Of a DNA stretch of 64,000 nucleotides, positions 8,293 through 17,106 are shown piece by piece. Numbering within the stretch: the first letter of the stretch is position 1; every line of letters starts with the position of its first letter. Source of the DNA: Bryobacterales bacterium (lineage in GTDB: Bacteria; Acidobacteriota; Terriglobia; Bryobacterales; Bryobacteraceae); NCBI GenBank assembly GCA_016789745.1, contig JAEUQF010000315.1, positions 18,485 through 82,484 on the forward strand. Reading direction: 5' to 3'. Made by a program: the position numbers and the translations under genes. Below the pieces are notes generated by a model. It worked only from the letters and a program-made list of their open reading frames with translations. It did no database searches and was not told where the DNA came from.

Positions 8293-9624
8293 TCAGAACT
8301 TCGGAATCGGGAACAGCACGCCGCCGAAGATCACCCAAGCGAGCAGCAGCGTCCATACCAGATTGAACGCCTGCGCCCCCAAAAAGCTGAACAGCGGACG
8401 CCCTTCCTCCATGCGCAGCAAATCCGTGAAGCGCGTTTCGAGTCCAATGGAGACAAAGGCCATCGAGAACCAAACGTTGCGCAGCGTGGTAATTGACGAC
8501 TTGAGTGACCCGGCGTAGGCGGGTTGCAGCGCGAACGAGAAGAACAGCGAAGCCCCGACGAAACCGAGCACGAACTTCGGAAAGCGGCTCCAAATCACCG
8601 CTGGCGTCGTCTTCACGGTGGCACCAGAGGCCGACGGCCGGGAACTCCACCACACCGACAGCAGGAACGCCGCCACGCCGATCAGCACGTTCTGCGAGAA
8701 CTTGACGATGGTGCCTACCTTCATCGCGGTATCGCTGATGAGCTCCCCCGCCGCGACCACCGAGCCCGTGGTATCCAGCGTGCCGCCCAGCCACGCGCCG
8801 GCAACCGTATCGGGTATCCCGAAATACCGGATAATCCAGGGCTGCAGCACGATCATCGGCACCGCTACAATCAGCACCAGCGAGGTCACATAACTCAGCT
8901 TGCGGCGATCCCCTTCAATCGCGCCGCAGGCTGCAATGGCAGCCGAAACGCCGCAGATAGAGACGGCCGTCGATAGCATGGCGGCGAACTCATCATCCAA
9001 CCGGAAGTACTTGGCCAGCCGGAAGCTCGCATACCAGACCACCGCTACGACCAGCACCGACTGCAGAATGCCAAGCGCACCGGCCCGCAGGATCTCGGCG
9101 AACAGAATCGTGGCGCCCATCAGAATGATGCCGGTCTTGATGAAGAACTCCGTACGTACCGCGGGCATCAGCCAGTCCGGTGTGCCTACGGTGTTGCTGA
9201 CCAGCAGGCCCATCCCCAACGCGAAGATCACAAACTCAATCCCCCACGCATTGGCGACCGCATTGCCCGCCAGCAGTTGCGACATCACCGCAAGCAGGAA
9301 CACAACCGGGAACGCCGGCAGAAAACTGGCGACGCGTTCCCGCAGCAGCGCGATGCCGGCCGCCGCTGTAACGCCCGCAACCAGCGCCAGCGACCGCCAC
9401 GCCTGCAAAGCGCTGGGCGACAAGAGCCCCGCGATGGCGGACACCGACGCCCATTTCGTGGGCGGGGCCGACGGGCGATAGCCCGCCAGAATCGCGGCGA
9501 GGGTGGCTACGGCAATCCACACAACCACCCAGTCCTCAACAGACCACCACGGGCGTTGCGTCGAAGGTTTCCCGGAAGCAGTAGGAGCGGCGGCTTGTGG
9601 CATGGGGTTTAGAGAGAGGACCAT
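8293..9624 (-). CDS. YeiH/UPF0324 family putative sulfate exporter-type permease
   Basis: 443 residues with about ten hydrophobic spans. It has family blocks such as GMGLLVSNTVG, EFFIKTGIILMGATILF, STAVSICGVSAAIAACGAI and GAWLGGTLDTTGSVVAAG, which identify the UPF0324/YeiH inner-membrane family. Members are annotated as putative sulfate exporters, but function is poorly tested. The start is uncertain: ATG at 9624 gives MVLSLNPMPQAAA, while ATG at 9603 gives MPQAAA. Neither has a clear ribosome binding site. The gene converges on the SLH protein with no base between the two stop codons, and it diverges from the aldehyde dehydrogenase gene. No sulfur-metabolism gene is adjacent, so the substrate is open. 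Confidence 0.85.
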   Translation of the reverse strand: MVLSLNPMPQAAAPTASGKPSTQRPWWSVEDWVVVWIAVATLAAILAGYRPSAPPTKWASVSAIAGLLSPSALQAWRSLALVAGVTAAAGIALLRERVASFLPAFPVVFLLAVMSQLLAGNAVANAWGIEFVIFALGMGLLVSNTVGTPDWLMPAVRTEFFIKTGIILMGATILFAEILRAGALGILQSVLVVAVVWYASFRLAKYFRLDDEFAAMLSTAVSICGVSAAIAACGAIEGDRRKLSYVTSLVLIVAVPMIVLQPWIIRYFGIPDTVAGAWLGGTLDTTGSVVAAGELISDTAMKVGTIVKFSQNVLIGVAAFLLSVWWSSRPSASGATVKTTPAVIWSRFPKFVLGFVGASLFFSFALQPAYAGSLKSSITTLRNVWFSMAFVSIGLETRFTDLLRMEEGRPLFSFLGAQAFNLVWTLLLAWVIFGGVLFPIPKF

Positions 9625-9658
9625 CCTAACATGGGGTTCGGCCGCGTGGCCGGGCGGG

Positions 9659-9667
9659 TGTTATGAT
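9659..9667 (+). promoter_or_regulatory. Candidate extended -10 promoter for the aldehyde dehydrogenase operon
   Basis: TGTTATGAT matches an extended -10 element (TG, one base, TATGAT). No good -35 is visible 17 bases upstream, as is usual for extended -10 promoters. Transcription would start near 9674, leaving a leader of about 80 bases before the ATG at 9756. Confidence 0.35.
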
Positions 9668-9755
9668 GATCTCGTTTCAGAGTGCAGCCCCCACGCGCGT
9701 GCGGGGTGCGTCCGTTTCAAGATCGCAACTGTCCGTCCGAAAGAAGGGCCTACGT

Positions 9756-11276
9756 ATGACCACCATCGAAACCAGCCTTGGCGGAATGCCGCTGAGCATC
9801 AAGACACGCTACGGGAACTACATTGCGGGTGAGTGGATGTCGCCACTCTCCCAGAGCTACTTCGAGAACACCACGCCGATCACGGGCAAGACGTTGTGCG
9901 AAATTCCGCGCTCGAATGCCGCTGACGTGGACCGCGCACTCGATGCGGCGCACGCGGCCAAGCGCGAATGGGGCAAGACCTCCGTGGCCAAGCGGGCACG
10001 CATCCTGGAACAGATTGCCGAGCGGATGGAACAGAACCTGGAGATGCTGGCCACCGTCGAGACCTGGGACAACGGCAAGCCGATCCGGGAGACCATGGCC
10101 GCCGACCTGCCGCTCGCCATCGACCACTTCCGCTACTTCGCCGGAGCCATCCGCGCCCAGGAAGGCGGCATCTCCGAACTCGACGAAACCACCGTCGCCT
10201 ACCACTATCCGGAGCCCCTCTGCGTGGTCGGGCAGATCATCCCTTGGAACTTCCCCATCCTGATGGCGGTGTGGAAACTGGCCCCGGCGCGGGCCGCCGG
10301 TAACTGCGTGGTGCTGAAGCCCGCCGAGCAGACGCCATGGTCCATCCTCAAGCTGATGGAACTGGTGGGCGACCTTCTTCCGCCGGGCGTGGTCAACGTG
10401 GTGAACGGATTCGGACTCGAGGCCGGCAAGCCTTTGGCTTCCAGCTCGCGCATCGCCAAGATCGCCTTCACCGGCGAGACCACCACCGGCCGCCTCATCA
10501 TGCAGTATGCCTCCCAGAACCTCATTCCGGTAACCCTGGAACTGGGTGGCAAGAGCCCCAACATCTTCTTCGACGATGTGATGGCGAAGGACGACGCCTT
10601 CCTCGATAAAGCGATCGAAGGCCTGGTCCTGTTTGCCTTGAACCAGGGCGAAGTGTGCACCTGCCCCTCGCGCGCGTTGATCCAGGAGTCCATGTACGAA
10701 CGCTTCATGGAACGGGTGCTGCCGCGGGTGAAGGCCATCAAGCAGGGCAACCCGCTCGATTCCTCCACGATGATCGGCGCGCAGGCTTCCAATGAGCAGC
10801 TCGAGAAGATCCTCTCTTACCTCGACATCGGCCGCCAGGAAGGCGCCCAGGTGCTGACCGGCGGAGCGCGGGCGGAGTTCGATGGCGAGATGGCCGGCGG
10901 CTACTACGTACAGCCCACGGTCTTCAAGGGCACCAACAAGATGCGCGTCTTCCAGGAAGAGATCTTCGGACCCGTGGTCAGCGTCACCACCTTCAAGGAC
11001 GAAGAAGAAGCGCTGTCCATCGCCAACGACACGCTGTATGGCCTGGGCGCCGGCGTCTGGACCCGCGACATGAACCGCGCCTACCAGTTCGGCCGCGAGA
11101 TTCAGGCCGGACGCGTGTGGACCAACTGCTATCACCTCTATCCCGCGCACGCGGCCTTCGGTGGCTATAAGCAATCGGGCATCGGACGTGAGAACCACAA
11201 GATGATGCTCAGCCACTACCAGCAGACCAAGAACATCCTGGTCAGCTACAGCCCGAACAAGCTGGGTTTCTTCTAA
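9756..11276 (+). CDS. NAD-dependent aldehyde dehydrogenase (ExaC/AldB-like)
   Basis: 506 residues from the ATG at 9756. This start is preferred over an upstream one at 9663 because AAGAAGGG lies 8 bases before it and the protein then begins in line with the family. Conserved blocks include GNYIAGEW, IIPWNFPILMAVWKLAPA, ELGGKSPN (general-base Glu) and NQGEVCTCPSRALIQ (nucleophilic Cys), ending in KNILVSYSPNKLGFF. The pattern is that of the acetaldehyde/chloroacetaldehyde dehydrogenase branch, which oxidises short-chain aldehydes to acids in the cytoplasm. In several bacteria this branch serves alcohol oxidation started by periplasmic PQQ dehydrogenases. A PQQ dehydrogenase is encoded at 50836. 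The downstream DUF779 gene, 8 bases away, is a frequent neighbour of this branch. Confidence 0.95.
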   Translation: MTTIETSLGGMPLSIKTRYGNYIAGEWMSPLSQSYFENTTPITGKTLCEIPRSNAADVDRALDAAHAAKREWGKTSVAKRARILEQIAERMEQNLEMLATVETWDNGKPIRETMAADLPLAIDHFRYFAGAIRAQEGGISELDETTVAYHYPEPLCVVGQIIPWNFPILMAVWKLAPARAAGNCVVLKPAEQTPWSILKLMELVGDLLPPGVVNVVNGFGLEAGKPLASSSRIAKIAFTGETTTGRLIMQYASQNLIPVTLELGGKSPNIFFDDVMAKDDAFLDKAIEGLVLFALNQGEVCTCPSRALIQESMYERFMERVLPRVKAIKQGNPLDSSTMIGAQASNEQLEKILSYLDIGRQEGAQVLTGGARAEFDGEMAGGYYVQPTVFKGTNKMRVFQEEIFGPVVSVTTFKDEEEALSIANDTLYGLGAGVWTRDMNRAYQFGREIQAGRVWTNCYHLYPAHAAFGGYKQSGIGRENHKMMLSHYQQTKNILVSYSPNKLGFF

Positions 11277-11284
11277 ACGAGGCA

Positions 11285-11665
11285 ATGGCAGTGTCACTGG
11301 ACTTGCGGCGGGTGTATGCGACTCCCGCCGCGCAGGAACTGATCGCAAAGCTACACGCCAAGTACGGTGACCTGATGTTCCACCAATCGGGGGGCTGCTG
11401 TGACGGCAGCTCCCCGATGTGCTATCCGCGCGGGGAGTTCCTGGTGGGCGATAGCGACGTCAAACTGGCGGAGCTTGAGGGCACGCCGTTCTATATGAGC
11501 AAGAGCCAGTTCGAATACTGGAAACATACGCAGCTGATCCTGGACGTGGTGCCGGGACGGGGCGGGATGTTTTCATTGGAAGGGCCGGAGGGCGTGCGGT
11601 TCCTGATCCGCTCCCGGCTGTTCACCGATGAGGAATACGCGGCCCTTGAGGCAGGCGTCAGATAA
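11285..11665 (+). CDS. DUF779 family protein
   Basis: 126 residues. It has the family hallmark FHQSGGCCDGSSPMCY (residues about 36-51) with closely spaced cysteines, followed by GEFLVGDSDVKLAEL and PFYMSKSQFEYWKHTQ. The function of the family is not established. It is repeatedly found next to ExaC/AldB-type aldehyde dehydrogenases, as here, and the cysteine cluster suggests metal or redox chemistry. GAGG upstream supports the ATG start. The last 8 bases overlap the end of the converging regulator gene. Co-transcription with the dehydrogenase is very likely. Confidence 0.9.
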   Translation: MAVSLDLRRVYATPAAQELIAKLHAKYGDLMFHQSGGCCDGSSPMCYPRGEFLVGDSDVKLAELEGTPFYMSKSQFEYWKHTQLILDVVPGRGGMFSLEGPEGVRFLIRSRLFTDEEYAALEAGVR

Positions 11666-12773
11666 CCACCGCACCCGTTTGCGACGTATCGTACCCCGCC
11701 AGCACTTCCAGCTTCCGCCGCAGCGTAGCGCGCTGTAGAACATCCAGGAATGCCTTCACCGCCGGCAGATCGGCCGTGCGACGGCGCATCACCAGGTCAT
11801 AGCGCTCGCTGTGTATGGGAACGAAATCGAGATGGAACGTGTGTGCCGCCGAACGAGTCGCCAGGCAGGCATCCGCATCGCCGGTCAACACATCGTAGGC
11901 GGCCGCCAGATGACCGAAGGCAACCCGCTCATACCCGTTTACTTTGTTGCCATCGACACCGGCCTTCTCCAGCAGCTTGTCCAGCAGTGCGCGGGCTCCG
12001 GAGCCCGGTTCCCGATTCGCAAGGCGCACCCCACGCCGCGCCAGATCCTCTGCCCCGCAAATGGACTTCGGATTCCCCGGTGCCACCACAAAACCCTCCT
12101 CCCAGCGCGCGAACGTCACCACGGTGAACTCCTCATCGGGAAACTGCTTGCGCAGGAAGGGCACGTTGAACTCGCCGGTCTTGGGGTCCTCCAGGTGTGA
12201 TCCGGCGACGTGGACCTTGCCCTCCACCAGCCACTGCAGCGCAAGCTTGCTGGAAGCGCCGGCACACACCACCTCCACGCCGCTGGCCTTCTCCACCATG
12301 TGGGAAAGAAGGCCCGTCGCCGGGTCGCAGCCAGCCAGGACAATGCGCTTCTGCCCCGCCTCCTCTTTGGCAAACACCAGCAGGTCGGCGCGCCCCTTCG
12401 AGCGCGTGGCGCCCTTCACAATGCCATCGGCTTCGGGCATGTAGTAGGGCGAGGCGCTCACCGGAACACTCACCCAGCGCGAGCCAATCTGGCAGATCCG
12501 CACCGGCTGCCCCTTCACGGGTACTTCCGGGCTGAGCACTTCCGCTGCAATGGAGTCGGCGCCGGCGGACGGCTCGTCGTGAAGCGAGAAAAGCTCGTCG
12601 ATCGTCACTTCCAACTGGCGTGCCAGATGTAGCGCCACCTCTGTGTTCGGAACGTAGGTGCCGGCTTCAATGGCATAGATGGTCTGGCGGCTCACGCCAA
12701 TGCGGCGCGCCAGGTCGGAGGCACCGACACCGCGATTCTTGCGGATCTGGGCGAGGCGGTTCGTTACAGGCAT
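11658..12773 (-). CDS. XRE-type regulator with PBP-like ligand-binding domain
   Basis: 371 residues. Residues about 5-60 form a helix-turn-helix of the XRE/HTH_3 type (LAQIRKNRGVGASDLARRIG, then SRQTIYAIEAGTYVPN). Residues about 110-345 resemble a periplasmic-binding-protein-like fold used in the cytoplasm as a sensor, with GCDPATGLLSHMVE, VHVAGSHL and NREPGSGARALLDKLL. This layout (HTH plus PBP_like) is known from regulators that may sense oxyanions or small metabolites, in some cases molybdate. The ligand here is not known. Its start overlaps the end of the ankyrin gene by 10 bases, which implies translational coupling. Its end overlaps the DUF779 gene tail to tail. It could regulate the aldehyde dehydrogenase operon or the TonB receptor operon. 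Confidence 0.82.
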   Translation of the reverse strand: MPVTNRLAQIRKNRGVGASDLARRIGVSRQTIYAIEAGTYVPNTEVALHLARQLEVTIDELFSLHDEPSAGADSIAAEVLSPEVPVKGQPVRICQIGSRWVSVPVSASPYYMPEADGIVKGATRSKGRADLLVFAKEEAGQKRIVLAGCDPATGLLSHMVEKASGVEVVCAGASSKLALQWLVEGKVHVAGSHLEDPKTGEFNVPFLRKQFPDEEFTVVTFARWEEGFVVAPGNPKSICGAEDLARRGVRLANREPGSGARALLDKLLEKAGVDGNKVNGYERVAFGHLAAAYDVLTGDADACLATRSAAHTFHLDFVPIHSERYDLVMRRRTADLPAVKAFLDVLQRATLRRKLEVLAGYDTSQTGAVVI

Positions 12774-13726
12774 CGCAGATAAGCTTGGACGTGCTGTTGT
12801 TGGAAGTGCGACGCCATGTCGAGGGGCGTCGCTTTATAAAGGTGATCGCACAAGGAGCGGTCGGCGCCCGCTTCCACCAGCAGCTTCACCATCTCCAGAT
12901 GGCCGCACTGGGCGGCAAGGTGCAAGGCGGCGATCCCCTGCCCATGCGTAAGTCCGCCGAAGGTGGCCTGCTGGTTCACCGGAGCCCCGTGGCGAACCAG
13001 CCACCCGGCAGCTTCCAGACGATTGCAGTACGCCGCCCACAGCAGCGGCGTGCCCCGGTAGGGGTCGGCATCCAGGCGGGCGCCGGCCGCAAGCAGGCGA
13101 TCCAGCACCGCTACGGCGTCGCTCTTGCAAGCCCAAACCAGGGCTTCGTCCAAAACCTCCCGGGGGTTGGAGGACGGCTGCCATTCCGGGAAGCCGCTAT
13201 GAGGGCGATAAAAGCCGCGGGCGGCACACGCCTCCGCGGTCAGCGCGCCATCGCTTCCAAAGCAGGCTTCCACCCGCGCCAGGTCTCCTAACCCGGCCGC
13301 GGCCCGCAGATTGTTCGGCATCACGCCGTGACGGGCCAGCAGCGCCGCCGTATCCCGATGGCCCCAGAACAGGCCAACGATGAGCGGCGTGCCACCACTG
13401 CCGCGCGCTTCGGCGTGCAGTGCGGCTCCGGCTTCCAGCAACAGACTCGCGGCTTGGGGCTGGTTGGAATAGGCGGCCTGATGCAGCGGCGTCCAACCAT
13501 GCTGGTTCGCGTCGTTGGGATCAGCGCCGGCAGCCAGCAGAAGTTCCATCGCGGCAGTGCCGGCGGTGGAGACGGCCAGGTTCAGCAGCGTGTTGCCCTT
13601 CGGATCACTGGCGCGGAGGAGTTGCGGTTGGGATTCCAGAAGCGCCTTCAGGACGTGCAGGTCGCCCGCTTGCAAAGCGTCAAACGCCGACGAAAAGGAC
13701 GCCGCTCCGGCGCCGGGGTGATGCAT
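12764..13726 (-). CDS. Ankyrin repeat protein
   Basis: 320 residues with at least six ankyrin-type repeats. Clear ones are GNTLLNLAVSTAGTAAMELL, HGWTPLHQAAYSNQPQAASL, GTPLLWAAYCNRLEAAGWLV and IAALHLAAQCGHLEMVKLLV, each followed by the usual GA-D or GA-V turn. There is no signal peptide, so it is probably cytoplasmic and a protein-interaction module. A less regular stretch (about 165-215) interrupts the repeats. TATACT lies 6 bases before the ATG with no ribosome binding site between, so a leaderless transcript is possible. The stop overlaps the start of the XRE/PBP-like regulator, which suggests the two proteins act together or are at least made together. Confidence 0.88.
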   Translation of the reverse strand: MHHPGAGAASFSSAFDALQAGDLHVLKALLESQPQLLRASDPKGNTLLNLAVSTAGTAAMELLLAAGADPNDANQHGWTPLHQAAYSNQPQAASLLLEAGAALHAEARGSGGTPLIVGLFWGHRDTAALLARHGVMPNNLRAAAGLGDLARVEACFGSDGALTAEACAARGFYRPHSGFPEWQPSSNPREVLDEALVWACKSDAVAVLDRLLAAGARLDADPYRGTPLLWAAYCNRLEAAGWLVRHGAPVNQQATFGGLTHGQGIAALHLAAQCGHLEMVKLLVEAGADRSLCDHLYKATPLDMASHFQQQHVQAYLRCL

Positions 13727-13732
13727 GAAGTG

Positions 13733-13738
13733 AGTATA
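13733..13738 (-). promoter_or_regulatory. -10 element for a leaderless start of the ankyrin gene
   Basis: On the minus strand CGCTATACT is followed by six bases and then ATG (A at 13726). Transcription would begin at or near the start codon. The same 9-mer occurs at the same distance before the sialidase-like gene. Confidence 0.4.
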
Positions 13739-13748
13739 GCGGGAAGCC

Positions 13749-16700
13749 TCAGAATTGCATCTTCAGCACCAGTTCGAACACACGCGGATCCAACGCCGTC
13801 GTGATGGTGCCGAACGCGGCGTTGCCGAAACTGGCGTTGGGATTGCCCAGCGGCGGCGTATTGGCGACGTTGAAGGCCTCGGCCCGCAACTCGGCACGCA
13901 GGCGCTCGCTCAGCAGGAAGGTCTTGCCCACCATGATGTCGAGCGTCTTATACCCGGGCCCCACAACCGGGTTTCGCGAACTGTTCCCAATCGTGAACTG
14001 CGGAGCCTGCGCGAACGCCTGTGTGTTGAACCAGCGCGCAACGCTGCGCTGGTGGCCGGCTAAGGTGGGGTTCGCCACGCGATTCGGCCGCTGGATGCCG
14101 AAGCCCGCGAAGGCGTTCAGATTAGTGGCCTGCGTGACCGCGATCGGGCTGCCGGATTGGGCTCTTGCGATGCCGGCAATCTGCCAGCCACCTCGCAACC
14201 GCCCGCGCCCTAGCGGCAGTTCCCAGACAACGCCGCTCGAGAAGATATGCGGCACGTTGCCGGTAGAGACGTCCTTTTCCAGGCGCTTATTGAAGCTGTC
14301 CGCAGCCTGAAAGTTAGCCACAGGCCCGGTGAGCACCGCCGAGTCGAAGACAGCGCCGGCATCATCAATAAGACGGGAGAACGTATAGGCCGCGGTGAAC
14401 GTCAGCCCCTGGGCAAAGCGCCGTTCCAGCCGCGTCTGAAACGAGTGATAGGTTGAATGACCGATGTTGTTGCGATACAACGTCACGGTGGTGAAGCGGG
14501 GAAAGGGGCGCAGCAGTTGGCCCCGCGCGATGGTCGGCGTGCCCAGGGAGGTGTTCGCCGGAATCTGCCCCAAATACGGATTGGGCACCTGCTGCGTCAG
14601 TTGTGATCCCAGCGCCAGTTGTTCCACGGTCAACTGGTTAAGGTTCACGTCCGGCACGCCCAGCCGGGTGAGCTTCGAACCAAGATAGCCGGCTTCGATG
14701 CTCCAGTTGGTAGCGAACGTTTTCTGCAGCATCACGTTCCACTGTTGCGCATAGCCGGAGCCGTTCGTGCGTTGGACACCAAACACACCCTGACCCAGGC
14801 CGGAGTCCGCAGTGGCCGGTTGCACCGTCACGGTGGGCCCTTGCGAAAGTACGAATGCGGGGTTGATGTTATCCAACGTCTGCTGCCCCAGCGTCTGGAT
14901 GAACGGGAACAGCGGCGTGGTAAACGGCGTCGTAATGCCAGCCTGCTCGATCCACGTGATGCCATAGCCGCTGCGCACAACGAAGGAATCGGTCAGCTTG
15001 AAAGCCAACCCCACACGCGGGGCGAAGTTGCCTTTCTCCAGGTTGCGCGCGTTACGCGGCTGGCCGTTCGCGCCAAGGATATCCAGCTTCTGCGTAGCGA
15101 GGTTGAACACCGCGCCCTGGTTATCAACCACTGTCGACGGAAAGTTCAACGTGTACCGAACGCCCAGATTCACCGTCAGCCGGGGTGTCAGGCGCCAGTC
15201 ATCCTGCAGGAAGAACTCGGCAATGCGGGCGCGAGGCTTGATCACTTCGGGTTGGGCATCCAGGCTGAAGCGGCCAGTGCGTCCCGTCAGGAAGGAAGCG
15301 AATGCGCTCCCGGTATTAGCCACGACGGCCCCAGTGGGCGAAAGACCCGCGGTGAAGATATTGGTGAACTGAAAGTTGCCCGTGGGGCTCGGCGGCTGCA
15401 GCACGTCCAGGGTCTGCAGGCGAATATCGGTACCGGCCTTCAGACTGTGACGGCCGCGCACCAGCGAGTAGTTGTCGATAAACTGCGTGACCGAAGTAGT
15501 GAACTCGGCATTGCCGCTGGCAGGCGGACCAAGCTGCTGGAAGCCCACAATATCGTACGTGGGCAGAACGTCCGAAAAGGAGGAGGCGGGAATATTCGGG
15601 ATCAGCGTGGCTTGCGACAGCGGCTGGCCCAGGCGGCCGGATTCGCGGTTGAACTTACGGCGCGTGTAGCCGAAGCGAAGCTGGTTCACCGCGGCGGGAG
15701 AGATGGTGAGCGTATGCTCGGTGGCAAGGCTGTCGGCGCGCGTCAGCGTGTTGCCAAGAGCACCGGCCGTGAGGTTCCCACTGCCGTCCGGTAGCGGCGT
15801 GGTCGGGCTGGAATCATCGCGCAGATAGGAATAGCGTCCGAACACACGGTGGCGGGCGCCGAAGTAACGGTCCAGGCGGCCGTCGAACTGGTCGGCCATG
15901 GTATCGTCATTCCCCGTGCGCCGGTAGTTGTTGGCGGCGGCCTCGGCTCCAGTCGCCGTGAAGACATTGGGAGCCGGATAGCGGTCGACCACCGCTTGCG
16001 CGGCGCGGTCAAAACGGGCGGCGGGAATCGTGTTCGAAGGGAAAGCATCGCGCAGCCAGACGCCATCCGCCCGGCGCGTCGTAGCGGGGTCGAAGATGGC
16101 GTTGGTAAACACGCCGCGCCGCTGGGCGGACGTCGGAACCGTGCTGGTCCGGACAACGCCCGTGTTCAGGCGCGTGCTCTGCCAGTCGGCAAAGAAGAAG
16201 GTCTTGTTCTTTGCAATCGGGCCGCCGAGCACGAAGCCATACTGGTTGCGACGAAACCGCGGCTTCGGCCCGGTGGTTGCGAATAAGTTTCGCGCGTTCA
16301 GCTTCTCATTGCGGAAGAACGCAAACAGAGTGCCGTGCAGCGTGTTCGTGCCCGACTTCTGGTTCACCATGATCACGCCGCCGTTCGAACGCCCGTACTC
16401 AGCGGAGTAGCTGTTCCCTTCCACGCGGAACTCATCCATTGCGTCGATGATGGGGTAGAAGGCCACTTGCCCGGGTTCCGGCTGAAGCACGCTGATGCCG
16501 TCATAGATGTATTCACTCACCCGCGGACGGCTTCCATTGATGCGCGGTAGCAGGTTGCCCGGCGGCAGGCTCACGCCGGGATTCAGGGCAATCAAGGGAA
16601 CAAAGTTGCGGCCGTCCAGCGGAAGATTCACCACTTTCTTCTGTTCCACGACGAACGCGGCCGTTCCCCTGCTGGATTGCAGCAGCGGCGCCTGCGCGGT

Positions 16701-17042
16701 GACTTCCAGGGTCTGGGACGCATCGCCGAGTTGCAGTGTCAGGTCAACGCCGGTGCGGTCGCCGACACGGAGCACGATTCCGGATCGCGTCAGAGGCGAG
16801 AATCCCTGCCGATTCACCGTCAGGCTGTAGGCACCGGCGGGAAGCGCCAGGAACTGGTAGTGCCCGTCTTCGTTGGTGGTGACCGATGCCTCCAGGCCCG
16901 TGGCTGTGTTGGTCAGTTGGACGCGGGCCGCTGTGACGGGGAGCGCGGAGGGGTCGAACACGGTGCCGAAGAGTTCGGCCTTGGTGGATTGGGCGCGCAG
17001 GGGGAGCGTCAATAGCGTGAGGAAAAGCAGACTCTTAAACAC
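13749..17042 (-). CDS. TonB-dependent receptor with carboxypeptidase-regulatory-like domain (Oar-like)
   Basis: 1097 residues from a GTG start, with a signal peptide (MFKSLLFLTLLTLPLRAQ). Residues about 20-105 form the carboxypeptidase-regulatory-like domain (KAELFGTVFDPSALPVTAAR, then GHYQFLALPAGAYSLTV). A plug domain follows (VVNLPLDGRNFVPLIALNPG, GGVIMVNQKSGTNTLHGTLF). A beta-barrel fills the rest and ends in the terminal Phe (ELVLKMQF) typical of outer-membrane proteins. These long receptors are expanded in Bryobacterales. They are thought to import or bind oligosaccharides or peptides, but ligands are almost never known. The ankyrin gene follows after 22 bases on the same strand. No ribosome binding site is visible, and the start lies 64 bases from the divergent sialidase-like gene. 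Confidence 0.92.
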   Translation of the reverse strand: MFKSLLFLTLLTLPLRAQSTKAELFGTVFDPSALPVTAARVQLTNTATGLEASVTTNEDGHYQFLALPAGAYSLTVNRQGFSPLTRSGIVLRVGDRTGVDLTLQLGDASQTLEVTAQAPLLQSSRGTAAFVVEQKKVVNLPLDGRNFVPLIALNPGVSLPPGNLLPRINGSRPRVSEYIYDGISVLQPEPGQVAFYPIIDAMDEFRVEGNSYSAEYGRSNGGVIMVNQKSGTNTLHGTLFAFFRNEKLNARNLFATTGPKPRFRRNQYGFVLGGPIAKNKTFFFADWQSTRLNTGVVRTSTVPTSAQRRGVFTNAIFDPATTRRADGVWLRDAFPSNTIPAARFDRAAQAVVDRYPAPNVFTATGAEAAANNYRRTGNDDTMADQFDGRLDRYFGARHRVFGRYSYLRDDSSPTTPLPDGSGNLTAGALGNTLTRADSLATEHTLTISPAAVNQLRFGYTRRKFNRESGRLGQPLSQATLIPNIPASSFSDVLPTYDIVGFQQLGPPASGNAEFTTSVTQFIDNYSLVRGRHSLKAGTDIRLQTLDVLQPPSPTGNFQFTNIFTAGLSPTGAVVANTGSAFASFLTGRTGRFSLDAQPEVIKPRARIAEFFLQDDWRLTPRLTVNLGVRYTLNFPSTVVDNQGAVFNLATQKLDILGANGQPRNARNLEKGNFAPRVGLAFKLTDSFVVRSGYGITWIEQAGITTPFTTPLFPFIQTLGQQTLDNINPAFVLSQGPTVTVQPATADSGLGQGVFGVQRTNGSGYAQQWNVMLQKTFATNWSIEAGYLGSKLTRLGVPDVNLNQLTVEQLALGSQLTQQVPNPYLGQIPANTSLGTPTIARGQLLRPFPRFTTVTLYRNNIGHSTYHSFQTRLERRFAQGLTFTAAYTFSRLIDDAGAVFDSAVLTGPVANFQAADSFNKRLEKDVSTGNVPHIFSSGVVWELPLGRGRLRGGWQIAGIARAQSGSPIAVTQATNLNAFAGFGIQRPNRVANPTLAGHQRSVARWFNTQAFAQAPQFTIGNSSRNPVVGPGYKTLDIMVGKTFLLSERLRAELRAEAFNVANTPPLGNPNASFGNAAFGTITTALDPRVFELVLKMQF

Positions 17043-17093
17043 AGCAGTGTAATCTTAACACGACAAAATCGGCGCGGTAGTTGGATCCCCCGC

Positions 17094-17099
17094 TATACT
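17094..17099 (+). promoter_or_regulatory. -10 element for a leaderless start of the sialidase-like gene
   Basis: CGCTATACT is followed by seven bases and a GTG start at 17107. There is no room for a ribosome binding site and none is seen. The spacing fits transcription starting on the start codon itself. Confidence 0.42.
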
Positions 17100-17106
17100 C
17101 GACCCT

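Noticed and set aside
9750..11348. 532-residue open frame on the minus strand
   Set aside because: It mirrors the aldehyde dehydrogenase gene and has a His/Val-rich composition typical of antisense shadows.
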